NCBI RefSeq assembly: GCF_914271435.1
Contig: NZ_CAJZAI010000007.1
Span: 244,682 to 308,681 of the forward strand
DNA from: Cupriavidus laharis
GTDB lineage: Bacteria > Pseudomonadota > Gammaproteobacteria > Burkholderiales > Burkholderiaceae
DNA length: 64,000 bases
Direction of reading: 5' to 3'
Below, one piece after another: positions 28,404 to 37,305 of the stretch (the stretch's first letter is position 1; each line of letters starts with the position of its first letter). The notes under the pieces are model-generated. The model was not told the origin of the DNA and did no database searches. It saw only the letters and a list, made by a program, of their open reading frames with translations. Position numbers and translations under genes: made by a program.

Positions 28404-28796
28404 ATGCCCCACATCAACCTGCAGATCTCCGGCCAGCCCGATGCCGCCCTCACCCGCCGCAGCGCCGCGGCCGTGGCCGAACTTACGCAGCGCGTGCTCG
28501 GCAAGAAGCCTGATGTCATCGCCATCGCGGTCCAGTACGTGCCGCGCGAGCAGTGGATCATCGGCGGCGAACCGCTGTCCGAAACGGGGCGAAATGCCTT
28601 CCATCTCGATATCAGCGTGACCGATGAGACCAATACGAAGGCGGAGAAGGCCGCATACCTGAAAGCCGTGTTCGAAGCGCTGTCAGAACTGGTTGGCAAC
28701 GTGCATCCGGTCTCGTATATCCACGTGATCGACGCACGTGCCGCGGCCTATGGGTATGGCGGGCTGACGCAGGAGTATCGGCATCAGCATGGGTGA
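28404..28796 (+). CDS. Tautomerase/MIF-superfamily protein
   Basis: The 130-residue protein begins Met-Pro, so processing would expose the catalytic N-terminal Pro1 of the tautomerase superfamily. It has two beta-alpha-beta units, longer than 62-residue 4-oxalocrotonate tautomerases and close to MIF-sized members. Residues such as REQWIIGG and YGYGGLTQ suggest a 4-OT-like fold. The substrate is unknown. It is divergent from the LysR gene, its probable regulator. Confidence 0.85.
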   Translation: MPHINLQISGQPDAALTRRSAAAVAELTQRVLGKKPDVIAIAVQYVPREQWIIGGEPLSETGRNAFHLDISVTDETNTKAEKAAYLKAVFEALSELVGNVHPVSYIHVIDARAAAYGYGGLTQEYRHQHG

Positions 28797-28830
28797 GTGG
28801 GCTACTTGGTACAGTCTTCCGCCAGGCTGG

Positions 28831-28860
28831 CTCCCCTCTCCCACGCATGGGAGAGGGGAG
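28831..28860. repeat. 12-bp perfect inverted repeat (REP-like stem-loop)
   Basis: CTCCCCTCTCCC (28831-28842) and GGGAGAGGGGAG (28849-28860) are exact complements with a 6-base loop. It lies between the tautomerase and aldo/keto reductase genes. There is no T-run, so it is not a classic terminator. Elements of this CCCTCTCCC type are dispersed between genes in related genomes (from memory). Confidence 0.75.
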
Positions 28861-29008
28861 GAACCGGGGCTCATACATAGCCCGCCAGCCATGTTCCGGC
28901 TGACCCGACAATTCCAGCCTTAATCCCGCCGGGATGTTCTTGTAGATTGGTAGCTTGTTAACTAGTGCGGGCACATGCCAGCACCGCCCGCCCCAACGGA
29001 AAGCCACC

Positions 29009-29842
29009 ATGAAACATGTCACCCTGCCCGATGGCGAGCGCGTGCCCGCGCTTGGCATGGGAACGTGGAATATGGGCGAGCGTCGCGCCACGCGTGCCGA
29101 GGAGATCGCCACGCTGCGACTGGGCCTGGACCTGGGCCTGCGCCTGATCGATACCGCCGAGATGTACGGCGAAGGCCAATCCGAAGAACTGATCGGCGAA
29201 GCCATCGCCGGCCGGCGCGATGAGGTCTTCCTGGTCAGCAAGGTCTACCCGCACAACGCCAGCCGGCGCGGCACCGTGGCCGCCTGCGAGCGCAGCCTGC
29301 GCCGGCTCGGCACCGACCGCATCGACCTCTACCTGCTGCACTGGCGCGGCGGCATCGCGCTGGAGGAAACGGTGGAAGCGCTGCAAGGCCTGCAGCGCGA
29401 CGGCAAGATCCGCCACTATGGCGTGAGCAACCTCGACCTGTCCGATATGGAGGAATTGTGGGCGGTTCCGGGCGGCGACCAGGTTGCGGTCAACCAGCTC
29501 CTGTACAACCTCCCCCGCCGCGGCATCGAGTGGGACCTGCTGCCCTGGCTGCACGCGCGCGGCGTGCCGGTGATGGCCTACTCGCCCATCGAACAGGCGC
29601 GGCTGGTGCGGCATCCGAAGCTCATGCGCTTTGCTCGGGCCAACGGCATGACGCCGGCGCAGGTCGCGCTGGCCTGGCTGCTCGCGCGCGACGGGATCAT
29701 CGCGATCCCGAAGACCGGGCACCGCGAACGGTTGCGCGAGAACCTGGGCGCGCTGGAGCGCCCTCTCACGCCAGATCAGCTGCAGGAACTCGACCGCCTG
29801 TTCCCACCGCCGACCAGGCCGGGACCGCTGGAAATGCTGTAG
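29009..29842 (+). CDS. Aldo/keto reductase
   Basis: The 277-residue NADPH-dependent oxidoreductase has the catalytic tetrad: Asp ([10 protein letters not shown]), Tyr in the same segment, Lys ([10 protein letters not shown]) and His (YLLHWRG). It also has the C-terminal cofactor-binding [15 protein letters not shown]. The substrate is unknown. The ATG at 29009 is selected because the family starts at KHVTLPDG. Its stop converges on the small lipoprotein gene 12 bases away. Confidence 0.93.
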   Translation: MKHVTLPDGERVPALGMGTWNMGERRATRAEEIATLRLGLDLGLRLIDTAEMYGEGQSEELIGEAIAGRRDEVFLVSKVYPHNASRRGTVAACERSLRRLGTDRIDLYLLHWRGGIALEETVEALQGLQRDGKIRHYGVSNLDLSDMEELWAVPGGDQVAVNQLLYNLPRRGIEWDLLPWLHARGVPVMAYSPIEQARLVRHPKLMRFARANGMTPAQVALAWLLARDGIIAIPKTGHRERLRENLGALERPLTPDQLQELDRLFPPPTRPGPLEML

Positions 29843-29854
29843 CGACTACCGGGC

Positions 29855-30283
29855 TTATTGCGTGCGCGCGATGTAGCGCTCGCGCTCGACGTATTTCGTC
29901 AGGTAGGCGCGTGCCTTCTCGCGCGTGTCGGTGGTGACGCGGTCAGCCGCCTGGCGCGCGCCGGACTTGCCGTGTGACGACGACATTTGGCCCGCGAGAT
30001 ACGCGCCGAAGGCATCGTGCATCGCCTTCAGTTCACCGTTGCATGCAGCCAGCGCCGAGGACACCACGTCCTTCGTCTGCGCCTTGCCGGACACGCCTTC
30101 GTCGGCCTGGTGCTGCACGCAGTCCATGTAGCGGGCGCGCAGCGCCTGCCAGCCGCTGTCGGCGTTCGTGCTTGCGTTGGCGGCCTCGCCCGCGTCAGGT
30201 GCCGGCGGCTGCGACCCGCAGGCGCCGAGCAGCGCGGCAACCAGCAGGATGGAAAGTTTAGGGGCTTGGAGGATCGGCTTCAT
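29855..30283 (-). CDS. Small putative lipoprotein of unknown function
   Basis: The 142-residue product has a lipobox (LLGACGS, Cys at about residue 22) after a short hydrophobic segment, then an Ala/Asn-rich linker and a helical mature part with two cysteines (MDCVQHQ and ALAACNG) that could form a disulfide. I do not recognise the family. It converges with the aldo/keto reductase and diverges from the YSC84-like gene, so it is probably monocistronic. Confidence 0.75.
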   Translation of the reverse strand: MKPILQAPKLSILLVAALLGACGSQPPAPDAGEAANASTNADSGWQALRARYMDCVQHQADEGVSGKAQTKDVVSSALAACNGELKAMHDAFGAYLAGQMSSSHGKSGARQAADRVTTDTREKARAYLTKYVERERYIARTQ

Positions 30284-30452
30284 GGGTCCGGACTGTACCG
30301 CAGCATGACCGGCCCTGCCGCGCACAAGTGCCTCATTCGCCTCAACGTTAACAAATGGAAACGACTTCAACGTGTTGCATACGGTCCGCCATTGGTCCGC
30401 AAGCGGTCGGGCACTATGCTTCAAAGTACACAAACAAGCAGAAGGAGATCCC

Positions 30453-31031
30453 ATGAAGCGCCGCTCATTCCTCCAAACCGGTGCCGGCCTCGTGTTGGGC
30501 AGCCTGTCTCTGGCCGCCTGCACCACCACGGGCCCCGACGTGCCAAGCGACAAGGCTGCGCGGCGGCGCGAACTGGATTCCGGCGTAGATGCCACGCTCG
30601 CCAAGCTGTACGGCAGCGTCAACGGCTCGCGCGACCTCGCCAACAAGGCGCGCGGCATCCTGGTGTTCCCGAAGACGCTCTCGGCGGGCTTCGTCGTCGG
30701 CGGCGAGTATGGTGACGGCGCGCTGCGCTCGGGCGGTGCCACGCGCGGCTACTACCGCCTGATCTCGGGCTCGGTCGGCTGGCAGATCGGCGCACAGTCC
30801 AAGTCCGTCATCCTGATGTTCCTGACGCAGGACGCCTACGACAAGTTCGTGCGCAGCAGCGGCTGGACCGCCGGCGTGGACGCCACCGTGGCGCTGGCGA
30901 CGGTGGGCGCCAACGGCGTGCTGGACACCAACACCGCGCAGCATCCGATCGTCGGTTTCGTGATGACCAATGCCGGCCTGATGGCCGGACTGAGCCTGGA
31001 AGGCAGCAAGATCACCAAGCTCGACCTGTAG
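30453..31031 (+). CDS. YSC84/SYLF-domain lipoprotein
   Basis: The 192-residue protein starts with KRRSFLQ, a twin-arginine-like motif, and has a lipobox LAAC (Cys23), so it is probably a Tat- or Sec-exported lipoprotein. The mature part is a YSC84/SYLF domain with [22 protein letters not shown], linked in eukaryotes to phosphoinositide binding. Bacterial homologues are associated with the envelope but their role is unknown. A GAAGGAG ribosome binding site precedes the ATG. Confidence 0.9.
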   Translation: MKRRSFLQTGAGLVLGSLSLAACTTTGPDVPSDKAARRRELDSGVDATLAKLYGSVNGSRDLANKARGILVFPKTLSAGFVVGGEYGDGALRSGGATRGYYRLISGSVGWQIGAQSKSVILMFLTQDAYDKFVRSSGWTAGVDATVALATVGANGVLDTNTAQHPIVGFVMTNAGLMAGLSLEGSKITKLDL

Positions 31032-31113
31032 CGTTCCATGCCGCGGTGCCGCTGCATTTTCCGGCGGCACCGCGCGACCGGATAGAATTCGTCCCTTTGG
31101 CCGAATTCCTCCC

Positions 31114-32013
31114 ATGTGGTTCAAGAACCTGCAGCTCCACCGTTTTTCCGCTCCATGGTCGCCCGGCGCCGACGAAGTCGAAGCCAGCCTGGCCAAGCAT
31201 GCCTTCTTTCCCGGCACCAGCCTTGAAATGCAGACGCAGGGCTGGGCCTCGCCGCGCGACAATGGCCAGCTGGTCCACACCGTGGGCCGCCAGATGCTCC
31301 TGACGCTGCGCACCGAGAAAAAGCTGCTGCCTGCCACCGTGGTCAACCAGGTGACCAAGGCGCGCGCCGCCGAGGTCGAGGAGCAGCAAGGCTACAAGCC
31401 GGGCCGCAAGCAAATGAAGGAACTGAAGGAGCAGGTCACCGAAGAACTGCTGCCGCGCGCGTTCAGCATCCGCCGCGACACGCGCGTATGGATCGACCCG
31501 GACAATGGCTGGCTGGCCATCGACGCCGCCAGCGCAGCCAAGGCCGACGAAGTGCGCGGCATGCTGTTCAAGGCACTGGATCCGCTGCCGCTCGCGAACC
31601 TGCACGTGAATCAGTCGCCCGTGGCCGCCATGACGGACTGGCTGGCCAGCGACATCGCGCCCGCCGGCTTTTCGGTGGACCAGGAGATCGAGCTCCAGTC
31701 CGGCGCCGAAAGCAAGGCCACGGTGCGCTACGTGCGTCATCCGCTCGATGCTGAAGACCTGCGCCGCCATATCTCCGGCGGCAAGCGCTGCACGCGCCTG
31801 GCCATGACCTGGAACGACCGCGTGTCCTTCGTGCTGACCGATTCGCTCGCGATCAAGCGCGTAGCGCCGCTGGATGTGATCAAGGAGCAGGCCGACAACA
31901 CGGTCAGCGACGAAGACGAGCGTTTCGACGCCGATTTCACGCTGATGGCCGGAGAACTGGCCGGCATGCTCGGCGACCTGACCGAAGCGCTCGGCGGCGA
32001 GCGCAAGGCCTGA
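31114..32013 (+). CDS. rdgC: Recombination-associated protein
   Basis: The 299-residue protein matches RdgC throughout: an N-terminal [30 protein letters not shown] and the C-terminal [20 protein letters not shown]. RdgC forms a ring-shaped dimer that binds double-stranded DNA and limits RecA filament formation, affecting replication-fork repair. A terminator lies at 32044, so it is probably a single-gene unit. Confidence 0.95.
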   Translation: MWFKNLQLHRFSAPWSPGADEVEASLAKHAFFPGTSLEMQTQGWASPRDNGQLVHTVGRQMLLTLRTEKKLLPATVVNQVTKARAAEVEEQQGYKPGRKQMKELKEQVTEELLPRAFSIRRDTRVWIDPDNGWLAIDAASAAKADEVRGMLFKALDPLPLANLHVNQSPVAAMTDWLASDIAPAGFSVDQEIELQSGAESKATVRYVRHPLDAEDLRRHISGGKRCTRLAMTWNDRVSFVLTDSLAIKRVAPLDVIKEQADNTVSDEDERFDADFTLMAGELAGMLGDLTEALGGERKA

Positions 32014-32043
32014 GGCCAGCCCAGCCCGATCTGAAATCTTTCG

Positions 32044-32067
32044 ACGGCCGCCCACGCGGCCGTTTTT
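32044..32067 (+). terminator. Terminator of rdgC
   Basis: ACGGCCGC (32044-32051) pairs with GCGGCCGT (32056-32063) around a CCAC loop, directly followed by a T-run (TTTTT). It sits 30 bases after the rdgC stop. Confidence 0.9.
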
Positions 32068-32123
32068 CTGTCTAGCCTTGGAATTGCCCGACTGACGTGC
32101 CCCCCTTTTTTCCGGAGCCGCCC

Positions 32124-33743
32124 GTGGACAATTCCAAGGCCACCCCCTCTCCCGCCCCATCCCCTTCAGGCGCCTCCGGCCCGTTTGCCTACCCCGCCTT
32201 CAGCGTGCTGTGGATGGCCACCGTGCTGTCCAATATCGGCACCTGGATGCACGATGTGGGCGCCGGCTGGTTGATGACCTCGCTCGCGCCGTCGCCGGCC
32301 TGGGTGGCGCTGGTGCAGACCGCCACGTCGCTGCCGGTGTTCCTGCTGGCCCTGCCGGCCGGCGCGCTCGCCGACATCCTGGACCGGCGCCGCATGCTGC
32401 TGGTGGTGCAGGTTGTGATGGCCGTCGTGGCGGCCGGCCTGGGCGCGGTGGTGCTGCTGGGCGCTGCCACGCCGGTGCTGCTGTTGCTGTTCACGTTCGC
32501 GATGGGCGTGGGCGCCGCGATCACGGCGCCGGCATGGCAGGCCATCGTGCCGAGCCTGGTGCCGCGCCAGGCGCTGCAGCAGGCCGTGGCCACCAACAGC
32601 GTGGGCATCAACATCAGCCGCGCCATCGGGCCCGCGCTGGCGGGCTTCATCATTTCCGGCATCGGCGTGGCCGCGCCGTTCCTGATCAATGCCGCCAGCT
32701 TCCTGGCGGTGGTGGCCGCGCTGGCCTGGTGGCACCCGCCGGTTCCGGCCGAGCGACGCCTGCCCACCGAAGACTTGCTCGGCGCCATGCGCGCCGGCGT
32801 GCGCTTTGCCTGGCACAGCCAGGCGCTCAAGGCCACGCTGGCGCGTGCCACCGCGTTCTTCCTGTTCGCCAGCGCCTACTGGGCCATGTTGCCGCTGATC
32901 GCGCGGCAGGTATTGGCCGGCGGCGCCCAGCTCTACGGCGTGCTGCTCGGCTGCGTGGGCGTGGGGGCGGTGCTGGGCGCGCTGGGCCTGGGCCGGCTGC
33001 GCCAGTGGCTGGGGCCGGACCGGGTGGTGGCGCTCGGCACGCTGGGCACAGTGGTCGCGCTGCTGCTCTTTGCCACGGTCCACAATCCGGTAGCTGCCGG
33101 CATCGCCAGCCTGGTGGCGGGTGCCTCGTGGATTGCCGTGCTGACCACGCTGAACGTGTCGGCGCAGACCTCGCTGCCGGAATGGGTGCGCGCACGCGGC
33201 CTGTCGATCTTCGTCACCGTGTTCTTTGGCTCGATGAGCGCCGGCAGCATCGTCTGGGGCCAGGCCGCCAGCCATCTGGGCATCCCCGCGGCGCTGCTGA
33301 TCGCCAGCGCCGGCGCGTTGCTGGCCATCGCGCTGACCTGGCGCTACAAGCTGCAGCAGGGCGATTCGTCACATCTGGCACCGTCCATGCACTGGCCGGC
33401 GCCGGAGGTGAGCAACGAAGTCGGCCATGACCGCGGCCCGGTGCTGATCACCATCGAATACCAGGTGCGGCCCGAAGACGCGGCGCGCTTTGTCGCCACG
33501 CTGGACGAACTGAGCCAGGCGCGCCTGCGCGACGGCGCGTTCTCATGGGGATTGTTCGAGGATGCCGCCCGGCCCGGGCGCTACGTGGAATGCTTCCAGG
33601 TGGTGTCCTGGCTGGAACACCTGCGCCAGCACGAGCGCGTGACGCTGCATGACCGCGACATCCAGGAACGCGCCTTGGCCTTCCACAGCGGCGAGCAGCC
33701 GCCGGTGGTGTCGCACTTCATCGCGCCAGCCGCGGCATCGTGA
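32124..33743 (+). CDS. MFS_3 family exporter with C-terminal ABM-like domain
   Basis: The 539-residue inner-membrane protein has about 12 predicted membrane segments in two halves (about 25-400), with LDRRRMLLVVQVVMA between segments 2 and 3. A soluble C-terminal part (about 440-535) resembles an antibiotic-biosynthesis-monooxygenase-type fold. This is the known MFS_3 (enterobactin exporter-like) architecture. The cargo is unknown. I prefer the GTG at 32124, which has a CGGAG ribosome binding site, to the upstream GTG at 32097. It converges with the thioesterase gene three bases away. Confidence 0.9.
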   Translation: MDNSKATPSPAPSPSGASGPFAYPAFSVLWMATVLSNIGTWMHDVGAGWLMTSLAPSPAWVALVQTATSLPVFLLALPAGALADILDRRRMLLVVQVVMAVVAAGLGAVVLLGAATPVLLLLFTFAMGVGAAITAPAWQAIVPSLVPRQALQQAVATNSVGINISRAIGPALAGFIISGIGVAAPFLINAASFLAVVAALAWWHPPVPAERRLPTEDLLGAMRAGVRFAWHSQALKATLARATAFFLFASAYWAMLPLIARQVLAGGAQLYGVLLGCVGVGAVLGALGLGRLRQWLGPDRVVALGTLGTVVALLLFATVHNPVAAGIASLVAGASWIAVLTTLNVSAQTSLPEWVRARGLSIFVTVFFGSMSAGSIVWGQAASHLGIPAALLIASAGALLAIALTWRYKLQQGDSSHLAPSMHWPAPEVSNEVGHDRGPVLITIEYQVRPEDAARFVATLDELSQARLRDGAFSWGLFEDAARPGRYVECFQVVSWLEHLRQHERVTLHDRDIQERALAFHSGEQPPVVSHFIAPAAAS

Positions 33744-33746
33744 CGC

Positions 33747-34190
33747 TTAGCCGAGCCAGTTGACCTTGGGGAAGCGGCCGGCAAAGCCGGCCGGCATCGG
33801 CATCACTTTCTTCTGGTGGTAGTCGAAGAACACGAAGCCGGACTTGGCCATGGCGATCAGCGCGCCGTCCTGCGGGCGCGTGATGCGGAAGATGATGTCG
33901 CCGCCGTACTTGTTGAAGTCCATCACGCCGACTTCGAACAGCAGCTGGTCGCGCGCATGCGCCTCGTTGCGGTACATGGTGGCCAGGTCCGTGACGATGA
34001 TGCCGAGCCCCTCCACCTGGTCGCCCTCGCTGCCGAATTCAAAGAGGAAGCGTGCGCGCGCCTCGGAGATCATCGAGATCATCGAATCGTTGGCCAGGTG
34101 GTTGGCCGAGTTGATGTCGGTGACGCGCACGGTCAGGTGGGTCGAATAGCAGAACTGGTCGTCGGGAAGGTCGAGTTGAAGACGGGCCAT
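33747..34190 (-). CDS. Hotdog-fold acyl-CoA thioesterase
   Basis: The 147-residue protein belongs to the 4-hydroxybenzoyl-CoA thioesterase-like hotdog family. It carries THLTVRVTDINSANHLAN, the usual substrate-proximal Asn/Asp region, and GVMDFNKYGGD with a beta hairpin. It should hydrolyse acyl-CoA esters, substrate unknown. The ATG at 34190 opens at the conserved MARLQLDLP. A GTG at 34238 would add 16 weakly conserved residues. It lies downstream of batD on the same strand after 122 bases and may not belong to that operon. Confidence 0.85.
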   Translation of the reverse strand: MARLQLDLPDDQFCYSTHLTVRVTDINSANHLANDSMISMISEARARFLFEFGSEGDQVEGLGIIVTDLATMYRNEAHARDQLLFEVGVMDFNKYGGDIIFRITRPQDGALIAMAKSGFVFFDYHQKKVMPMPAGFAGRFPKVNWLG

Positions 34191-34312
34191 GGCGGCATCG
34201 GGCAAAGTGGACAGGAAGCCGCCGCCGGGCGCGCGCACGGGTCATCCGATTCCGGGCAGGCTGACGGCGAGGCGCCCATCATAGTCGATCCGGCTGGTTC
34301 GGCCGGCAGGGC

Positions 34313-35668
34313 TCAGGAATTGAGCGGCGGCAGGGCTGCCGGCGTGCGATGCGCACGGACAGGCTGGTGTGCGGGGGCGTATGCCGGCAACAGGCGCGCC
34401 AGCTCGCTGCCGTCCCACTGCCCCTGGCTGGCGCCGACGCCGAACAGGCGTCGTTCGAGTCCGCCGACAGCGGCAACCAGCGCCGCATCGCCGGTGCCTG
34501 CGGCCCAGTCCGACGGCGCCTTGCCCCACGCGGTACGCGACCACGCGCCCAAGGCACGATATGCCGCCGCCGCGTCATTGGCGCGGCAGGCCTGCAGCAG
34601 CGCCGCGAGCCTGGCCTCGCTGCCAGCCGCCCGGGCGCTGCGCCGTGCGGCGAGCGCCCGGCGCAGGCGTGCCAGGCGCGGCCGCGCCCATTGCAGCAAC
34701 AGCCACGCCAGCAGCAGCACCACAGCGCCACCGGCCGCCCACAGCCACAGGCGCCACGCGGTGCCGCCACCCTCCCCGGGCAAGGGCGCAGCGTGGGGAC
34801 CGGTCGGGGATAGACCTGCAAGGTGCGGCGCAGAGGCCACGTCCACCTTCACCTCGGGCGCTTCCGATTCGCCGGGCTTGCGCGTGACCGGATCGAACCA
34901 TTCCACCTTGATCGCCGGCAGCGTATAGGTTCCCGCATGCTCGAACACATAGGTGATGCGGTCCGTGCGGCTGCCGCCCGTATTGCCGGCGTTGTCGTGC
35001 GCAGCGTCGCTGAGCTGCGGATCGCCCGCGAACACGCGCACGCCGGCAGGCGCCTCGACCTTGGGCGGGCGGATCATCATGGCCTGGGTCTGCGGCGCGA
35101 ACGTGATGATGGTGCGCACCAGCGCATCACCGGCATGGAATTGCGCCTGCGGGCCGCTCACCGGGCGGTCGAAGCGCTGCGTGACATTCAGGCGAGCCAC
35201 TGGCAGCGTGGCACCGGCCGGCGCGCCGGCTGCGCCCGCGGCGCGGATCGTGGTGACCGGCAGCGTCACGCTGCCCTGGCGCGGCTTGCCGTCGTCGCCG
35301 GAATAGGTGAAGGCGATGGAGACCTGCGGCAGCTGGAAGTCGCCGCCCTGCTCCGCAGCAAACAGGTAGGTCTTCCGGATACCGGCGTAGCTCACGCCGT
35401 TGATGGTCTCGACCGTGTTCTGGCCGCGGTCGTCCGGCATGGTGACGATCGCACCGGGCACCTGCAGCGTGGGAAAGACCGGCGCCGACAGGAAGAAATT
35501 GGGCGCCAGCACCGTCACCTCGATGCGGATCTGCTGGCCCGGCAGCACGGGCTGCTGCGCCGCCACGTTGACGCGCACGACGGGATCGGCCGCCAGCGCG
35601 AGCGCGCTGGCCAGCCACAGCGCAAGGCCGGCGAGCCAGACGCCGAAACCCTTGCCTGCGCGCATCAT
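34313..35668 (-). CDS. BatD-like oxygen-tolerance protein
   Basis: The 451-residue protein has a signal peptide (cleavage after ALALA), a periplasmic beta-rich BatD region with repeated strands (for example PVVRVNVAAQQPVLPGQQIRI), a late membrane segment (about 313-333) and an Arg/Ala-rich C-terminal tail. BatD is a fixed member of MoxR/Bat clusters. Its role is not established beyond association with the complex. It is the last gene of the ten-gene minus-strand run, and its ATG overlaps the stop of the BatB/C gene by 4 bases. Confidence 0.85.
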   Translation of the reverse strand: MMRAGKGFGVWLAGLALWLASALALAADPVVRVNVAAQQPVLPGQQIRIEVTVLAPNFFLSAPVFPTLQVPGAIVTMPDDRGQNTVETINGVSYAGIRKTYLFAAEQGGDFQLPQVSIAFTYSGDDGKPRQGSVTLPVTTIRAAGAAGAPAGATLPVARLNVTQRFDRPVSGPQAQFHAGDALVRTIITFAPQTQAMMIRPPKVEAPAGVRVFAGDPQLSDAAHDNAGNTGGSRTDRITYVFEHAGTYTLPAIKVEWFDPVTRKPGESEAPEVKVDVASAPHLAGLSPTGPHAAPLPGEGGGTAWRLWLWAAGGAVVLLLAWLLLQWARPRLARLRRALAARRSARAAGSEARLAALLQACRANDAAAAYRALGAWSRTAWGKAPSDWAAGTGDAALVAAVGGLERRLFGVGASQGQWDGSELARLLPAYAPAHQPVRAHRTPAALPPLNS

Positions 35669-37305
35669 GGTTTGGCTCCGGCGCTTGGCTGGGCCTGGCT
35701 CTGCTGCAGCGCGAACTTGCGCTGCAGCAGCTCGGTCGGCGTGGTCTGGATCGCGCGCATCCAGGTCTCGGCGCTTTCAACCGCGCCCATTTCCATCTTC
35801 TTGCCTTCGCCCTCAGGTGGCTTGGACTCGCTGTCGACCTTCACCTCATCAGGCTTGATGTCGGGCGGCTCCTCGCCTTCCTTCGGCTTTTCGGCCTTCG
35901 CGGCCAGTTTCTCCATGAGCGCCAGGTTGGCCACCGCCGCCGGCCATTGTGGGCGGTGCTTCAAGGCCTCCCGGTAGCGCGCCGCCGCGTCCTTGTACTT
36001 GCCCAGCCGCGCCAGCGCATCGCCCTGGTTGAAGTCGCTCTCGGGCGAATCTATCAGCGCGAAACTCTGCACCGCCTGCGCATATTGCCCCGCGCGATAC
36101 TGCGCCACGCCGCGCCACATGGGATCGTCGAACAGCGCGGCGGCGCCGGCAAAATCGCCACGCTCGAACGCCAGCCGGCCCTGCTGGTCATGCGTGAGCC
36201 ACAGGTCAACAAAGCGCCACGCGGGCGGCGCCGCGGCATCGGGCGCCGAAGCCTGCGCGTGCAGGTCCTGCTGCGGCGCCGCCAGCACCACCGCCAGCAG
36301 CACGCCCGCGATCCAGCGCACGGTCCAGCCCTTGCGGAACCACAGTACGCCGAGCAGTGCAATGGGGATCGTCAACCACCAGCCTTCATCCTTCCAGCGC
36401 GTGTTGTCCGCCGACTGCTTCTGCGCGAGGTGCGACTGCACATGGCGCTGCACCCAGGCGACGTCGTCATCGCTGTCGGGCGTGAAGGTGGCGACCGGCA
36501 CGCCGGTGTCGTCGCCGAAGCGCTTGAGCGCGGCGGTGTCCATGCGCGCGAACACGCGCACGCCATCTTTCTCGACAAAGCCCTCGGTGCCGCTGCGCAG
36601 CGGGCCACCGCGTTCGGTGCCGATCGCCAGCACCACCGGCTGGCTGCGCCCGCTGCTTGCCTGGGCCTTGAACGCACGCACGGCGGCAGTTTCCACGCCG
36701 TCGGTCAGGAACAGGATGGTGCCGGGCACCTCCTCATGCGCAAGCGCCGCGTCGATGGTGCGCAGCGCAAGCGCGGTGTCCTTGCCGGGCGCCGGCATGA
36801 TGCGGGTCTGCAACGCATCGACAAAGGTCTGCAGCAGCGTGGCGTCGTCGGTCAACGGCAGCACCAGGTGCGTGGAGCCCGCATAGGCCCAGATGGCCGT
36901 GCGTCCGCCGTCGCGGCGCGCCAGCAGCGCCTTGACCTTGAGCTTGGCGCGCTCGAGCCGCGTGGGGGTCACGTCGATGGCATCCATGGTCGGCGACAGG
37001 TCGACGGCAATCGCCAGCGGCGCCTTGTCGTCCAGGAACGGCGGGCGCTCGCGCTCCCAGGCAGGACCCGCCAGCGCGATGGCACCCAGCGCGAGCAGCA
37101 GCGCGGTCAGGTGTACGGGGCGGATGGCCAGCCTGCGGCGCTCGCCCACCATCAGCGCGTCCAGCAGGTGCGGGGCAATGGCGCCGCGCCAGCGGCGCCG
37201 TACGTCGCCGCGGCGGCGCACGGCCCACACCAGCAGCACCGCCGGGATGAGCACCAGCAGCCACCACGGGCGCAGGAAGTGGAAGTCCACGAGCGCGTGT
37301 ATCAC
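35665..37305 (-). CDS. BatB/BatC fusion: von Willebrand A domain plus tetratricopeptide repeats
   Basis: The 546-residue protein starts at a GTG (37305) with a GGAGGAG ribosome binding site. Membrane segments lie at about 12-30, 62-82 and 340-375. A VWA domain fills about 95-300. Its metal site reads DLSPT (Asp102, Ser104, Thr106) where a strict MIDAS has DxSxS. After the third membrane region, about 395-480 look like TPR repeats (GDALARLGKYKDAAARYREA), then a charged Glu/Lys/Pro-rich tail. In many genomes BatB (VWA) and BatC (TPR) are separate. Here they are one chain. It overlaps the BatA stop by 3 bases. Confidence 0.88.
   Translation of the reverse strand: MIHALVDFHFLRPWWLLVLIPAVLLVWAVRRRGDVRRRWRGAIAPHLLDALMVGERRRLAIRPVHLTALLLALGAIALAGPAWERERPPFLDDKAPLAIAVDLSPTMDAIDVTPTRLERAKLKVKALLARRDGGRTAIWAYAGSTHLVLPLTDDATLLQTFVDALQTRIMPAPGKDTALALRTIDAALAHEEVPGTILFLTDGVETAAVRAFKAQASSGRSQPVVLAIGTERGGPLRSGTEGFVEKDGVRVFARMDTAALKRFGDDTGVPVATFTPDSDDDVAWVQRHVQSHLAQKQSADNTRWKDEGWWLTIPIALLGVLWFRKGWTVRWIAGVLLAVVLAAPQQDLHAQASAPDAAAPPAWRFVDLWLTHDQQGRLAFERGDFAGAAALFDDPMWRGVAQYRAGQYAQAVQSFALIDSPESDFNQGDALARLGKYKDAAARYREALKHRPQWPAAVANLALMEKLAAKAEKPKEGEEPPDIKPDEVKVDSESKPPEGEGKKMEMGAVESAETWMRAIQTTPTELLQRKFALQQSQAQPSAGAKP

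Noticed and set aside
32124..33743. The MFS exporter with an extra C-terminal domain as a novel fusion
   Set aside because: This is the usual MFS_3 (EntS-like) architecture, so it is not unusual.
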